From Anaerolineales bacterium HSG24 (GTDB lineage Bacteria; Chloroflexota; Anaerolineae; 4572-78; J111), in the NCBI GenBank assembly GCA_030377895.1, contig JAUCGB010000002.1:27048-91047 (forward strand): a stretch of 64,000 bases of DNA, given 5' to 3'. Below the pieces are notes generated by a model. The model did not search any database, had not been told where the DNA came from, and was given only the letters and a program-made list of their open reading frames with translations. Positions 34,101 through 42,744 of the stretch are shown here, piece by piece (positions within the stretch are counted from its first letter, which is position 1; each line of letters starts with the position of its first letter). A program made the position numbers and the translations under genes.

Positions 34101-35672
34101 ATTATAAATCCGGCTACCCCTAATTTTGCCGGATCCGTCATTATAGATTGCTCCCCCATCTCCGCTCGAACTTTGGTTGGCGTTGGCAATGTTGCCCGCG
34201 AGGGTGCTATTGATGATCGTGAACTCTGAACGGTTATAGATGCCTCCCCCAGTATCATTGGCCGAATTGCTCAAAATGTGCGTTCCGGTAAGCGATAAAC
34301 TCCCTCTATCGACGTATATTCCCGCTCCACTGTAACCGGCCTTGTTTTGGTCAATGGTCGTATTAGTAATTCCTAACTGCCCATTGCTTATATAAATTGC
34401 CCCACCATGATGGTTAAGAGTGATATTGTTTGACAGGGTGCTACTGATGACATCCAAACGGCCACTAGTGAGAAAAATCCCGCCGCCTTGTGCCGTAGCC
34501 GTATTACTCGAGACGCTGGTTTCCAGTAACTCATAACTGCCATTTCCACAGAACGCGCCTCCTTGTTCAGCTCGATTATGTAGAACTTGGGTTTGGGTAA
34601 GGTAGATACGATTGCTCTCTAAAGCCCCCATCAACGCCCCGCCACAGTTGGCCGAGTTCTCAGTTATCTCACTGTTGTTGATATGTAGGTCGCTACCGTT
34701 GTTGTACAGCCCACCACCACCACCACCACTGTTTTGGTCAATATTAGCAACATTGCTATAGATCCTACTCTGCTCTATTATCAAATCAGCATTGTTCCAA
34801 ATACCTCCTGCACTAAACTGGGCTTGGTTATGGCTAATAGTGCCATTGGTTATGGTCATGACCATGCCGTTGTAAAGCCCGCCCGCTTTACCCATAGAGA
34901 CATTATTTGTAACATTACTATTTGCCAACGTGACCTGACCAGTGTTTTTTAACCCACCCCCGTCTCCAGCTTGGTTGTTCGATATATCGCTCTCCAAAAC
35001 ATAAACCGAGCCTTTCTCATTATAAATTCCGCCCCCCTCACTCGATGCGATTGCTGTAACGGTGTTTGAGACGACATTATGACTAACTGTCGTCTGACTC
35101 AAACTGACCACACCTTTTAGATTATAGATTCCGCCACCGTAAAATTTGGCGGTATTGCTGGTAATCAGGCTTTGGTTCAGGGTCAACTGTCCCTGATGAA
35201 TATAAATACCACCACCATGATCGGTTGTAGTGGCATTAGGCATGGATATCGCCGCCCCATTCTTTAGAGTCAGATTATTGAGCGTGATATTTCCAGTGCT
35301 GGTGATGAGGAGCAGGCGGAAATTGGTTGCTCCGTCCCGCTGAATCGTGGCCCCGTTCCCCTCGATGGTCATGGCACTGTTGATAACTGGCAGACCATTT
35401 GGCCCGTCGGTGTTGTTATCGGGCGTGGTTAAGCTGTAGATACAATCGTTGTTCAGGTTGATAATATCCGCTTCTCCGTTGTTGTTGGCCGTGTTGATGG
35501 CCGTAATCAGTTCTGCCGCGTCACACGAAACTGTGATAGTCTCCGCCTGAATCAAGGATACCGTGACGGCACTGAGTAATAATGCGAATAACAAGGCTAT
35601 AAAGCCAATTGACTTATAGCGTAATACTTGTGACTGCTTTGTTTGTGTAGAACTAAACTGTGAATTTTGCAT
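31134..35672 (-). CDS. secreted beta-helix / DUF11 / FG-GAP surface protein
   Basis: 1512 residues. A long signal sequence (hydrophobic 22-42, cleavage near IQAE), then a right-handed parallel beta-helix of Pmp/adhesin type (about 60-720) with many GGGIYN...L.I..S.I..N.A repeats. After it come a GDLGESSGFGEQDLIGVDPRLGPLQDNGG...D.RG.PRP linker, two DUF11 domains (about 790-1080), about seven very similar 40-residue FG-GAP units (about 1095-1380; GANEVWFNDGQGTF) and a ZU5-like domain. The C-terminus is VYLPVVIK. It is probably exported and surface-bound. The FG-GAP units are more alike than those in the 11407 gene, which suggests recent homogenisation. Confidence 0.88.
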   Translation of the reverse strand: MQNSQFSSTQTKQSQVLRYKSIGFIALLFALLLSAVTVSLIQAETITVSCDAAELITAINTANNNGEADIINLNNDCIYSLTTPDNNTDGPNGLPVINSAMTIEGNGATIQRDGATNFRLLLITSTGNITLNNLTLKNGAAISMPNATTTDHGGGIYIHQGQLTLNQSLITSNTAKFYGGGIYNLKGVVSLSQTTVSHNVVSNTVTAIASSEGGGIYNEKGSVYVLESDISNNQAGDGGGLKNTGQVTLANSNVTNNVSMGKAGGLYNGMVMTITNGTISHNQAQFSAGGIWNNADLIIEQSRIYSNVANIDQNSGGGGGGLYNNGSDLHINNSEITENSANCGGALMGALESNRIYLTQTQVLHNRAEQGGAFCGNGSYELLETSVSSNTATAQGGGIFLTSGRLDVISSTLSNNITLNHHGGAIYISNGQLGITNTTIDQNKAGYSGAGIYVDRGSLSLTGTHILSNSANDTGGGIYNRSEFTIINSTLAGNIANANQSSSGDGGAIYNDGSGKIRGSRIYNNRAYNGGFALNGFGGGIYNKYTKPLYIDSSTIISNFATSSGGGISNFGEVHIDNSTITNNYSQGVGGGLYSSGNYDGTGITTIYNTTWSDNQAMSSGGAIYNDTLLTMTHSTVISNQTLDAESDRSDGGGIFNASPASHSNYIAYIKNSIITNNIDNGGQAPDVDGSFTSLGDNIIGDLGESSGFGEQDLIGVDPRLGPLQDNGGNTLTYALLPDSPAVDATTCDTELITDQRGEPRPNPVSTRCDIGAFESALLPQADLSLSQTTDTTSPALGGNIKFTLTITNHGPRTAEAIVVHDMLSNGYDFVSADAGQGEYDKNTGMWAVGTVISGEQTSLILEAEIMGTGIYTNYAQISSAHSVDPNSTPGNNSVDEDDDTTMAVSPRLPQLTISKSGPDRVRQEQYVIYTLNITNTGDAPAQNIFITDTLPISASYVSGGNVMIDDVLNWSVVPILETGKTAIATFLVQAPGGIDIVNFDYGVRADYGIQAQGTVSVTTKILVGSQGTFVESGQDLGRSRSRAADMKDIDGDGDLDILTANEGANEVWFNDGQGTLSNSGQQLGNDSSQAVALADFDNDGDADAVVVNEGANEVWFNDGQGTFTSGTQTLGESDSQAVSVGDLNNDGTLDLVVGNNGASEVWFNDGQGTFSIGEQSLDTGNSQTVSLGDINGDGAIDAVFGNDGVNTVWFNDGQGVFNDSGQTIDNGDTQAVVLGDLNGDNLLDMVVGNNGANTVWFNDGNGKFVDSNQNFENSNSQTVALGDFDEDDDLDVIVGGEGPNTVWFNDGTGTLNDSGQSLGQDNTQAVVLGDLDGDSDLDTFVANSSAEDGSNQVLFNQNELVREVEAPGGTLDLSQGLTFTIDIPADSLAKTTTFTYTPLILPSAPAPDGTSIVGQAFELKAAQGDKAVANPFQTPVTMRRYYNPTGHKPEQIRLYYRDVSTSQWLDVATTCSPESQYNYGPDYIEVDICHLTEFAMFESASEAVYLPVVIK

Positions 35673-35771
35673 GGTTATGTAAATCTCCTAATGAATCGTA
35701 TAATAAAATTCCTCTTTCGGATAATCATTTTCAGGGATACGGTATTTAGTGCCCATTGCGCTCATTTATTT

Positions 35772-35863
35772 GGGTAGTGGTGCAGAAGTAGTGATATATG
35801 TCAGTTACCTACCCGCAAGTTTGGAACTTGCGGGTAGGTGATCACTACATGTGCAGGACTACC
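35772..35863. repeat. frame A element, copy A3
   Basis: Complete 92-bp copy with core CCTACCCGCAAGTTTGG/AACTTGCGGGTAGG. Its last bases (GGACTACC) supply the TAG stop codon of the adjacent histidine kinase gene. Confidence 0.8.
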
Positions 35864-38800
35864 TTATTTGAATCCGAACCGTGAAATTAACGGTTGTGCC
35901 TTGACCCAATTCGCTTTCTACCCAGATACGTCCGCCCCATTTCTCGACCATTTCTTGACATATAATCAGCCCCAATCCGGTGCCTTTCTCTTTTGCCGTG
36001 CCTAAAGTGGTCACATGCTCCCCGGTCTGGAACAGCTTTTGTTTAACCTCGTCACTCATGCCCACCCCCGTATCAGCCACCGAAACTTGGACAAATTTAT
36101 CATCCAACTGTTCAGCCCTGATGCAAATCTCGCCTTGGGTGAGGGTAAACTTTAGGGCATTTGAGGTCAAATTGCGGATAACGGTATCGAGCATGTACGG
36201 GTCTGCATTAACAATAATATCTGATGATACCTGAGCATGTAACTTAATTTCTTTGTTTAGGGCATTTTCTTTGAGTAACTCAACCGTAACTATCGCCATT
36301 TCCTGTAAAATAATCGGCTGTGGGCTGTAGGTCATGTGGCCTTGTTGCAACCGTGACCATTGTAATAGGTTCTCTAACAAATCGTATACATTTTTGGCCG
36401 AGTGATGAATGGATGCTCCTATATCTCGAATCTCATCAGTTGAGAACGTATCCGCCATCTCCATCAGCAGTTCCGATGAACCTAGTACGGGCATAAACGG
36501 CCCTTTTAGGTCATGAGCCACAATCGAAAAGAAGCGGTCTTTATCAACATTTAGTTGAGCTAACGCCGCATATAAACGGGCATTTTGAATCGCAACTGCG
36601 GCTTGTGAGGCAAAAATCTGAGCTGTTTTCGTTTCCTCCTCCTTAAAAGCATCCACCTGAAAGCTATCAATCGTCAACATGCCCGACACCTTTGTCTCTA
36701 TCAATAATGGCGCGCTCATCCAACCCCGAATTCGCTCATCCCCTCCCCAAAACTCATCATAATTCGGTAATTGATGCACGTCGGCAATGACATGGGGTTG
36801 TTTGGTTCGGATGGCTGTTTGACCAAAATCATCATCAGACAAAGGAACATGTCGCCCGATATAAGATTGCGCCAACTCTGAGCCACCCACCAAAACCATG
36901 CTGTTCTCCTCAAGGATAAACAAGCCACAACCATCACATTGAATCACCTGTTGTAGTTGCTCCAAAATCTTATTGATAACAACCTCGCGGTCAAGGCTTT
37001 GGTTTAGAACAAGGGCCACCTCGCGTAGACTATCTGACATACGTCGTTGTTTTTGTTCCTCCCTAAACAGATGGATGTTCTGAATTGCCGCCGCCGCTTG
37101 AGTGGTCAGGGTCATCAATAATCCCATATCATGTTCAGTAAAGAGACGCTCTCCCATTTTATTTGCTACCGTAATCGTACCGATAACGTTACCTTTGGTT
37201 ACAAATGGAACAACGATTACTGGCCCGATGCCAAGCAATTTACGCCGTTTACCAGTCTCTTCTGGCTCAATGCCATCGTCAACATGCAACGATAAAATCG
37301 GTTGTTTTGATCTAAATACCATGCCGCTCAAACCACGATCTAACTCCTCATAAGTTATAGTTTCCCATATCTGGGTATTGTCATAACCATATCGATACAT
37401 AACCTCCCGTTTTGTATGACTGACCAGATAAAGGGATACGCGATCGGCCTTAACAAGGTTGTTAAAATGAACAATCAGATTGTTGCAGATAACATCTAGT
37501 TCTAACGCACCCAAAATTCCTTGGGCCGCTTGAAACAGACCCTCTGTTTCTTTAAGCGCGACTTCTAGCTCTTGGGTACGAGCGACAACCCGTTCTTGGG
37601 CTTGGGAAAGTTCCTGATTTATTTGTTGGATTTGTTCAAATAAATTGGCATTCTTAATAGCTTGAGCGGCTTGAGTAGCAAAAATTTGGAGAATATGAGC
37701 AGCCTCTGCATTGTAGGCATTAACCTTGTAATTATCCACTGCTAAAACCCCAACTGCGACATCATCAATAATCAATGGAGTACCCATCCAACTACGAATC
37801 TGACCTCCTTCCCATACCTCCCAACGTGAGTCAAGGTGAACATCAGGGATAAATTCGACTTGCTTATTTTTGAATACGGTGATAGCTGGAACTTCGTCTT
37901 GGATGGGATGACGACGACCAAGATATTTACTAGCAATACCGATTGCCCTCGAAATGACCAAATCCCTGTTATCTTTGAGGATAATACTTGCTCCATCGTA
38001 ATCAATGATATTTTCCATGTGGCTCATGATTTTATCTAGCACTTTGTCATGATCAAGACTACTGGTAAGAATAGTCATAACTTCACGCAAACTATTGGCA
38101 ATGTCTCTGGCTTGTTCTGCCTCTACTTTTGCCTGTTCAGCAGTTGCCTTCGATTCTTGTAATTCAATTTTCTGTTCTTGCAACGTTTGATTAGCACCTT
38201 TCAATTCTGTCGTCCGATGGGCAACTCGGTCTTCTAAAGTAGTGAATAAATCATGCAACTCTTTTGCCATATCACAAAACGAATCGGCCAATTCGCCAAA
38301 TTCGTCGTTGTATTCAATATCAATTCGCTGTTCTAATTGACCACTCGCTATCTGTCCAACAGCGTCATGGAGTAAAAGTAGTGGTGATACGATGCGAATT
38401 TGAGTAAATTTGACAATATTATACACCAATAATATTACCACTATCAATACAATCACTAAAATAAAACTAGGTAAAATAAATGGAGCCAAAGATTCACTGG
38501 CAGGTTGCTCAACAATAGCAAACCAAGAAACAATATCAAAGGTATGTCCTGAGGCAAATACTATTTCTTCATTCAAACCTGTGTACAAATTTAATTGCGA
38601 TTCGGCAATTTCTTGCGGTGTGTAGCCTAATAGAGTTGTTATATCTTCTTCAAGCAAACGCCTATTACGATAGGCAATAACATGCCCGGCTTCATCTGTA
38701 ATATAAACGTAACCTGTATTTCCTACTTGAATTTGAATGGTAGCATCCCATAACTCTGTTAAATCTATTTTTGTCAATAATATTCCTGCCGGTAAACCAA

Positions 38801-39308
38801 TGTCATCAGTGACAGTAACTGCCATGTAAATAGATGGCATCCCCTTCTCAAAACTAACAGAACTAATATACACTTCATTTTTTAAGTCACTTAGTTCCGA
38901 CAGTAAATTTTCTTCGATTTTACTCTGTTTGATATACTTCACGCGGCTCTGTTGAATCAGTATCTCACCATCAGAATTAATCAAAAATATCTCTAAAATC
39001 GAAAAATTTCGAGCAAGCATTTGCCGAAGAATTTGATTAACATCTTTGCTGGTGGTTATAGAAGCAGAGGTAGCAACTATGTCGCTTTCAATATCCAACA
39101 AAAAAAGGTCGAATTTTTTTACTGCTTGGATACTAGTTTCAGCCATGTTATTCTGTACTTGTTGCAATGTTGTTATCAATGAGAGGATGATTGTACTACC
39201 CAAGCCTAAAACTGCAATCAAGCTCAACACAATTACTTTTCGCGATATTTGTTGGCTGAGTGATTCGGACGGATTATTTTTTTTGTCCGATTGAAATAAT
39301 TTTATCAT
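35859..39308 (-). CDS. sensor histidine kinase: CACHE-HAMP-3xGAF-HisKA-HATPase
   Basis: 1149 residues. TM1 (about 25-47), a periplasmic double-CACHE-like domain (50-275; GYVYITDEAGHVIAYRN), TM2 (280-302), HAMP (303-355), coiled coil (360-410), GAF1 (415-560), GAF2 (600-745) and GAF3 (765-905), HisKA with FFSIVAHDLKGPF, then HATPase with N-box RNLTSNALKFT, DTGVGM and KGTGLGLII. The catalytic His is present and no receiver domain is attached. The neighbour upstream encodes a periplasmic binding lipoprotein, a likely ligand-delivering partner. The stop codon lies inside repeat A3, so a few native C-terminal residues may be missing. Confidence 0.92.
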   Translation of the reverse strand: MIKLFQSDKKNNPSESLSQQISRKVIVLSLIAVLGLGSTIILSLITTLQQVQNNMAETSIQAVKKFDLFLLDIESDIVATSASITTSKDVNQILRQMLARNFSILEIFLINSDGEILIQQSRVKYIKQSKIEENLLSELSDLKNEVYISSVSFEKGMPSIYMAVTVTDDIGLPAGILLTKIDLTELWDATIQIQVGNTGYVYITDEAGHVIAYRNRRLLEEDITTLLGYTPQEIAESQLNLYTGLNEEIVFASGHTFDIVSWFAIVEQPASESLAPFILPSFILVIVLIVVILLVYNIVKFTQIRIVSPLLLLHDAVGQIASGQLEQRIDIEYNDEFGELADSFCDMAKELHDLFTTLEDRVAHRTTELKGANQTLQEQKIELQESKATAEQAKVEAEQARDIANSLREVMTILTSSLDHDKVLDKIMSHMENIIDYDGASIILKDNRDLVISRAIGIASKYLGRRHPIQDEVPAITVFKNKQVEFIPDVHLDSRWEVWEGGQIRSWMGTPLIIDDVAVGVLAVDNYKVNAYNAEAAHILQIFATQAAQAIKNANLFEQIQQINQELSQAQERVVARTQELEVALKETEGLFQAAQGILGALELDVICNNLIVHFNNLVKADRVSLYLVSHTKREVMYRYGYDNTQIWETITYEELDRGLSGMVFRSKQPILSLHVDDGIEPEETGKRRKLLGIGPVIVVPFVTKGNVIGTITVANKMGERLFTEHDMGLLMTLTTQAAAAIQNIHLFREEQKQRRMSDSLREVALVLNQSLDREVVINKILEQLQQVIQCDGCGLFILEENSMVLVGGSELAQSYIGRHVPLSDDDFGQTAIRTKQPHVIADVHQLPNYDEFWGGDERIRGWMSAPLLIETKVSGMLTIDSFQVDAFKEEETKTAQIFASQAAVAIQNARLYAALAQLNVDKDRFFSIVAHDLKGPFMPVLGSSELLMEMADTFSTDEIRDIGASIHHSAKNVYDLLENLLQWSRLQQGHMTYSPQPIILQEMAIVTVELLKENALNKEIKLHAQVSSDIIVNADPYMLDTVIRNLTSNALKFTLTQGEICIRAEQLDDKFVQVSVADTGVGMSDEVKQKLFQTGEHVTTLGTAKEKGTGLGLIICQEMVEKWGGRIWVESELGQGTTVNFTVRIQIR

Positions 39309-39427
39309 GGTTGTTTTCTTCTAACATCAAATTGGGACATCTGGATAAAAACTGCTCTTCTACCAAAACAGAGTTTGCTGGTAAGGAACGGGATTTTAAT
39401 AACTTGCGCGTTGCGTCGGAGATTATG

Positions 39428-39579
39428 GTAGGGGCTAGGCAGGGCGGTCTGATTTTGGAACGTACATCCATGTTCTCTCCGTCCCTGCCTCGCCCGTTAT
39501 TCCGTAGATTCAGGGCGAGGCAAGGCGGATTGGAGTTCTGATTTCAAGCCAACGCTACACCGCCTTGCCTAGCCCCTAC
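39428..39579. repeat. family B repeat, copy B3 (uninterrupted)
   Basis: Ends GTAGGGGCTAGGC / GCCTAGCCCCTAC. Wider flanks form an outer inverted pair (TTAATAACTTGCGCGTT near 39397; its complement near 39590). It serves as the reference for the insertion seen in B2. It fills most of the gap between the kinase and the binding-protein gene. Confidence 0.75.
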
Positions 39580-39666
39580 GATTGCCAAACGCGTAAGTTA
39601 ATTAATACCCATTCCTAATGCATTAAAATTAATACCAAAGCAAGCTGTGGACTCCTCACAAATTTT

Positions 39667-40764
39667 TTAATCAGATAGGTAGTCAGCCATATTTTCTGAT
39701 GAGACAAGAACACTATCTTGCCAGTATATTATTGGTTCAAAAGTTTCACCTGTTTCTAAATGACGAACCATTACTTGAATGGCAAATCGTCCCTGTTGGG
39801 CTAACTGTTGATCAAGTGTAGCAGTCATATCGCCATTTTTTATTGCCTCCAACGCTTCCGGAATGGCATCGAAACCAACAACTATAATTTTCTCACGTTT
39901 AGCATCGGCAATAGCCTTACTAGCTCCTAAAGCCATTCCATCATTTGCGGCTATAATTGCATCTATTTCAGCAAATTCGTTGAGCCAACCTTTTGTCACT
40001 TCCTCCGCCTTATGCATATCCCAATCAGCTGAGGCGGTGCTAATAATATCAATTTCGCCCTCTTTTAATCCGGCAAAAAAGCCATCTCTTCTATCCATTG
40101 CATTTTGATGATCAGGAGGCCCGTTTAATACTAATACCCGGCCGGCACCACCTAATTGTTTTACTAGCCATTCACCGGCAACCTTTCCACCGGCAAAGTT
40201 ATCAAACACGGCAAAACTCAATACTTTATCGGTATTGAGTGGTGTATCAAATGCTAAAACAGGAATACCTGCTTCAATTGCTTTCTCAATGACAGGGACT
40301 AAACGAATCGAGTCAACCACCCCAATAACCAAGCCATCAATCTCTTTTTTATCAACCAAATCTGCGATATTACGGATTTGGTCTTCAACACATGTTTCAC
40401 ATTCATTGGGTAGCAAGGTAACATTTACCTCAAAATCTTCGCCCCCTTGTTTGGCACCTTTCCAAAAAGTATTCCAAGCTCCTACTACAGGCTCGCCTGT
40501 TGCAGGGTCAATCGGTGCCTTAATGGCAAATACAATTTTCCGAGATTTGCTTGCTTTAATCTCTTCTCCTAAATCAGAAGCCGACATGCCTTTTGGGGCC
40601 GTCTCTTCTTTATTGATAACTGGCTCAGATTTTTCCTCTTTTACGGGTGTTTCTGTTGTCTGGCATCCTACAAGAAACATCATCACAATTATAAACAATA
40701 CTGAAATTATTTGAGTCGAGCTATAGCTCAATTTTCTAATTTGTTTAGTGGCTTTTAGTAACAT
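39667..40764 (-). CDS. periplasmic sugar-binding-type lipoprotein (PBP1 fold)
   Basis: From ATG 40764 (AGGAAG 8 bases upstream) the protein has 365 residues and a lipoprotein signal ending FLVGC. An acidic linker is followed by a type I periplasmic binding fold: FWKGAKQGGEDF, NECETCVEDQIRNIADLVDKKEIDGLVIG, AGIPVLAFDTPL, NFAGGKVAGEWLVKQLGG, NGPPDHQNAMDRRDGF, AANDGMALGASKAIADA, VVGFDAIPEALEAIKNG, TLDQQ. This is the ribose/galactose-binding family. No ABC permease or ATPase lies nearby, while the sensor kinase does, so sensing is more likely than transport. An extra 33-codon N-terminal extension in the frame has no RBS. Confidence 0.88.
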   Translation of the reverse strand: MLLKATKQIRKLSYSSTQIISVLFIIVMMFLVGCQTTETPVKEEKSEPVINKEETAPKGMSASDLGEEIKASKSRKIVFAIKAPIDPATGEPVVGAWNTFWKGAKQGGEDFEVNVTLLPNECETCVEDQIRNIADLVDKKEIDGLVIGVVDSIRLVPVIEKAIEAGIPVLAFDTPLNTDKVLSFAVFDNFAGGKVAGEWLVKQLGGAGRVLVLNGPPDHQNAMDRRDGFFAGLKEGEIDIISTASADWDMHKAEEVTKGWLNEFAEIDAIIAANDGMALGASKAIADAKREKIIVVGFDAIPEALEAIKNGDMTATLDQQLAQQGRFAIQVMVRHLETGETFEPIIYWQDSVLVSSENMADYLSD

Positions 40765-40982
40765 TATTTTTCTTCCTATTTTTATAAAGTATTTTTTGCT
40801 AGATCGCAGAAATTTATCTTTACAAGAGTTATTAAGTTGGTTAATATTTGCCTCATCTACCAAAATTGTAGACCTATATTCCTTGAATTAATCTGGTTGG
40901 GCATCACCTCCTTACTACACAATAGTCATGATAATTGACCTAATGAGTCTTGTCAATAAAGAGTTTGCTGGGAACACAAAAA

Positions 40983-41011
40983 GGCCGCCATGTTATCGTG
41001 GTGGCCCTTTT
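40983..41011. terminator. hairpin with T-run
   Basis: GGCCGCCA / TGGTGGCC stem preceded by A5 and followed by CTTTT. It lies in the divergent gap between the binding-protein gene and the ligase operon and may insulate them. Confidence 0.6.
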
Positions 41012-41031
41012 GCTCAGATAGGTATCACCTA

Positions 41032-41129
41032 TAGATGTTCAGATAAACATTTTCAGCCGTTACCTACCCGCAAGTTCTAAACTTGCGGGTAGGTTGGTCT
41101 TGAATTGAAAACCATTATCTGAAAGACTG
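41032..41129. repeat. frame D element, copy D2
   Basis: 98 bp, flanked by TA (41030-41031 and 41130-41131), with the CCTACCCGCAAGTT core. It is nearly identical to D1 across the whole frame. Confidence 0.8.
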
Positions 41130-41242
41130 TATTCGCTCAACTGAACCAGTGCCTTATTATGAAAAATAGGGGAATATTTTGCTCACCAAACACGCTTGGA
41201 CAGTTTTTAGTAAAACTAGGAGTATGATATACTTTCGATATG

Positions 41243-41338
41243 AGGTGCAGAAGTAGTGATATATGTCAGTTACCTACCCGCAAGTTTGGAACTTGCGGGT
41301 AGGTGATCACTACATGTGCAGGACGTGCAGGACTACCC
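41243..41338. repeat. frame A element, copy A4
   Basis: Complete copy with a 9-bp internal duplication (GTGCAGGAC twice) at the right end. It ends 35 bp before the first gene of the ligase operon and could influence its leader. Confidence 0.8.
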
Positions 41339-41373
41339 AAGATAGAATAATTAGTAACAAATTAGGAGGATTT

Positions 41374-42027
41374 ATGGCAAGACAACTTGTTTTTCAAACG
41401 GATCAAAAATATCCCTTTTCCATCACCAAGCTTGACCGAGCGAAACTGTATGGTCGGAAAGAGACCGTTGCTTTTGACCCTACTGGTCAGGAATGTGTAC
41501 GGATGGATATAGACACCAGCGGCTCCTTCATCATTCCAAAGGGGGGTAAGGCTCTTGGAATTTTGGATGAATGGGGACATTGGATTAATCGAAAGGAATT
41601 AAAAGCGGTCTATAAAGATGGCGCACCGGCTCAACGGATACCCAGTTCTTTCGATGCTCCGATTGAGTTGGATAAAACGGTCACAGTAGAGTATTTTTTA
41701 GACCATTGTATCACCTCGGTCTACATGCTTCAATCTGCACCCGCGTCTGATGCTGACACTGAAGCTGAAGCAGAATCTGAAACGGTGGGTGAGTCCCTGA
41801 TTGAGCAGGTCAAACAGAGCGACAAAATATATTCTTTTACCTTCAACTATCGGGCCGGTTATGAGGGCATGGCGGCTTTTCTTATTGAAAAAAATGATAG
41901 TTTGTTCATGTTGGTCGGCTATCCGATTAAGTTTGAATTCATCGGCCTTGAGCAGATTGCAGAGTTTAATGCTGAGGAAGATGAAGAAGAAGAGTTTGAT
42001 GATGATCTCGATTTTAGCATGATGTAA
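41374..42027 (+). CDS. unknown protein, first gene of ligase-like operon
   Basis: 217 residues from ATG 41374, with AGGAGGA 4 bases upstream. Upstream in-frame codons lie in repeat A4 and are discarded. The N-terminal part (1-115) is compact alpha/beta with conserved-looking GRKETVAFDPTGQEC and SFIIPKGG...LDEWG. Residues 120-200 include YFLDHCITSVYML and FNYRAGYEGMAAFLIEKND. The last 20 residues are almost all acidic (EEDEEEEFDDD). The gene is 15 bp from the next. I do not recognise the family. The acidic tail and position suggest a partner of the downstream nucleotidyltransferase. Confidence 0.65.
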   Translation: MARQLVFQTDQKYPFSITKLDRAKLYGRKETVAFDPTGQECVRMDIDTSGSFIIPKGGKALGILDEWGHWINRKELKAVYKDGAPAQRIPSSFDAPIELDKTVTVEYFLDHCITSVYMLQSAPASDADTEAEAESETVGESLIEQVKQSDKIYSFTFNYRAGYEGMAAFLIEKNDSLFMLVGYPIKFEFIGLEQIAEFNAEEDEEEEFDDDLDFSMM

Positions 42028-42042
42028 AGGAGAAGATTTAAC

Positions 42043-42744
42043 ATGAGAACAATAAAACTTGCTAATGACAAAAAACGGGACGCGGCGATCAGTTTCGAGA
42101 CTACGCAACGAGAACGTGCGGTTAAATATGTCTTGCCTAATGGCGCGCCTCCAACCAATGTGAAGATTCTCAAGGCCACGATTGAGCAAGATATATCGAC
42201 TTTGCTCAACAAATATGAGAGTTTAGATGATCTAGCTGAAGAGATTATCTACAGTGACCCAGAGATTGATTTTGAGAGAACCGGCCTGTTGCTCGATGCT
42301 TCCAGAAAACTGTATCTGACCCAAGATAACGAAATTTTGTACGGGGTTGACCTTTATGAGATTGTAAAGACTCCGGATGGTGCTGAAAAAGGACGCACAC
42401 CTCATACAAAAGTACAGGGAAACATCAACCGAGAACAACCCGTGCAATGGAGTGGTAAATTTTTTCCGAAGGCAAAGGCCATGAAGATGTTCGTCTTTTC
42501 TAAGAAATATCAGATTCGGCATGTTAGTGGACTAACTTATGATTTTCTATATGACATGGCCAAGCAACTTCATGATAAAAATGCCTTGATGTTGATCGGT
42601 ACAGGTAAAAAAGGGATGCAACCTCTGGTTCTGCAAACCGGTGGTGTGCCGTATCGAGGATTTTTAGAAGGGCGGGTGCAGGATGATAAATATTGTTTGA
42701 TCCTCCATCTGACCAATCTGGAACTAAAGGAGCTGATGATATGA
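42043..42744 (+). CDS. unknown protein, second gene of ligase-like operon
   Basis: 233 residues, start ATG 42043 after AAGGAGAAG. It is soluble, with no signal or TM. The C-terminal half has a dense run of likely conserved positions (WSGKFFPKAKAMKMFVFSK, GLTYDFLYDMAKQL, ALMLIGTGKKGMQPLVLQTGGVPYRGFLEGRV, YCLILHLTNLELK). It overlaps the ligase-like gene by ATGA, indicating translational coupling. I do not recognise the fold or family. Confidence 0.65.
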   Translation: MRTIKLANDKKRDAAISFETTQRERAVKYVLPNGAPPTNVKILKATIEQDISTLLNKYESLDDLAEEIIYSDPEIDFERTGLLLDASRKLYLTQDNEILYGVDLYEIVKTPDGAEKGRTPHTKVQGNINREQPVQWSGKFFPKAKAMKMFVFSKKYQIRHVSGLTYDFLYDMAKQLHDKNALMLIGTGKKGMQPLVLQTGGVPYRGFLEGRVQDDKYCLILHLTNLELKELMI

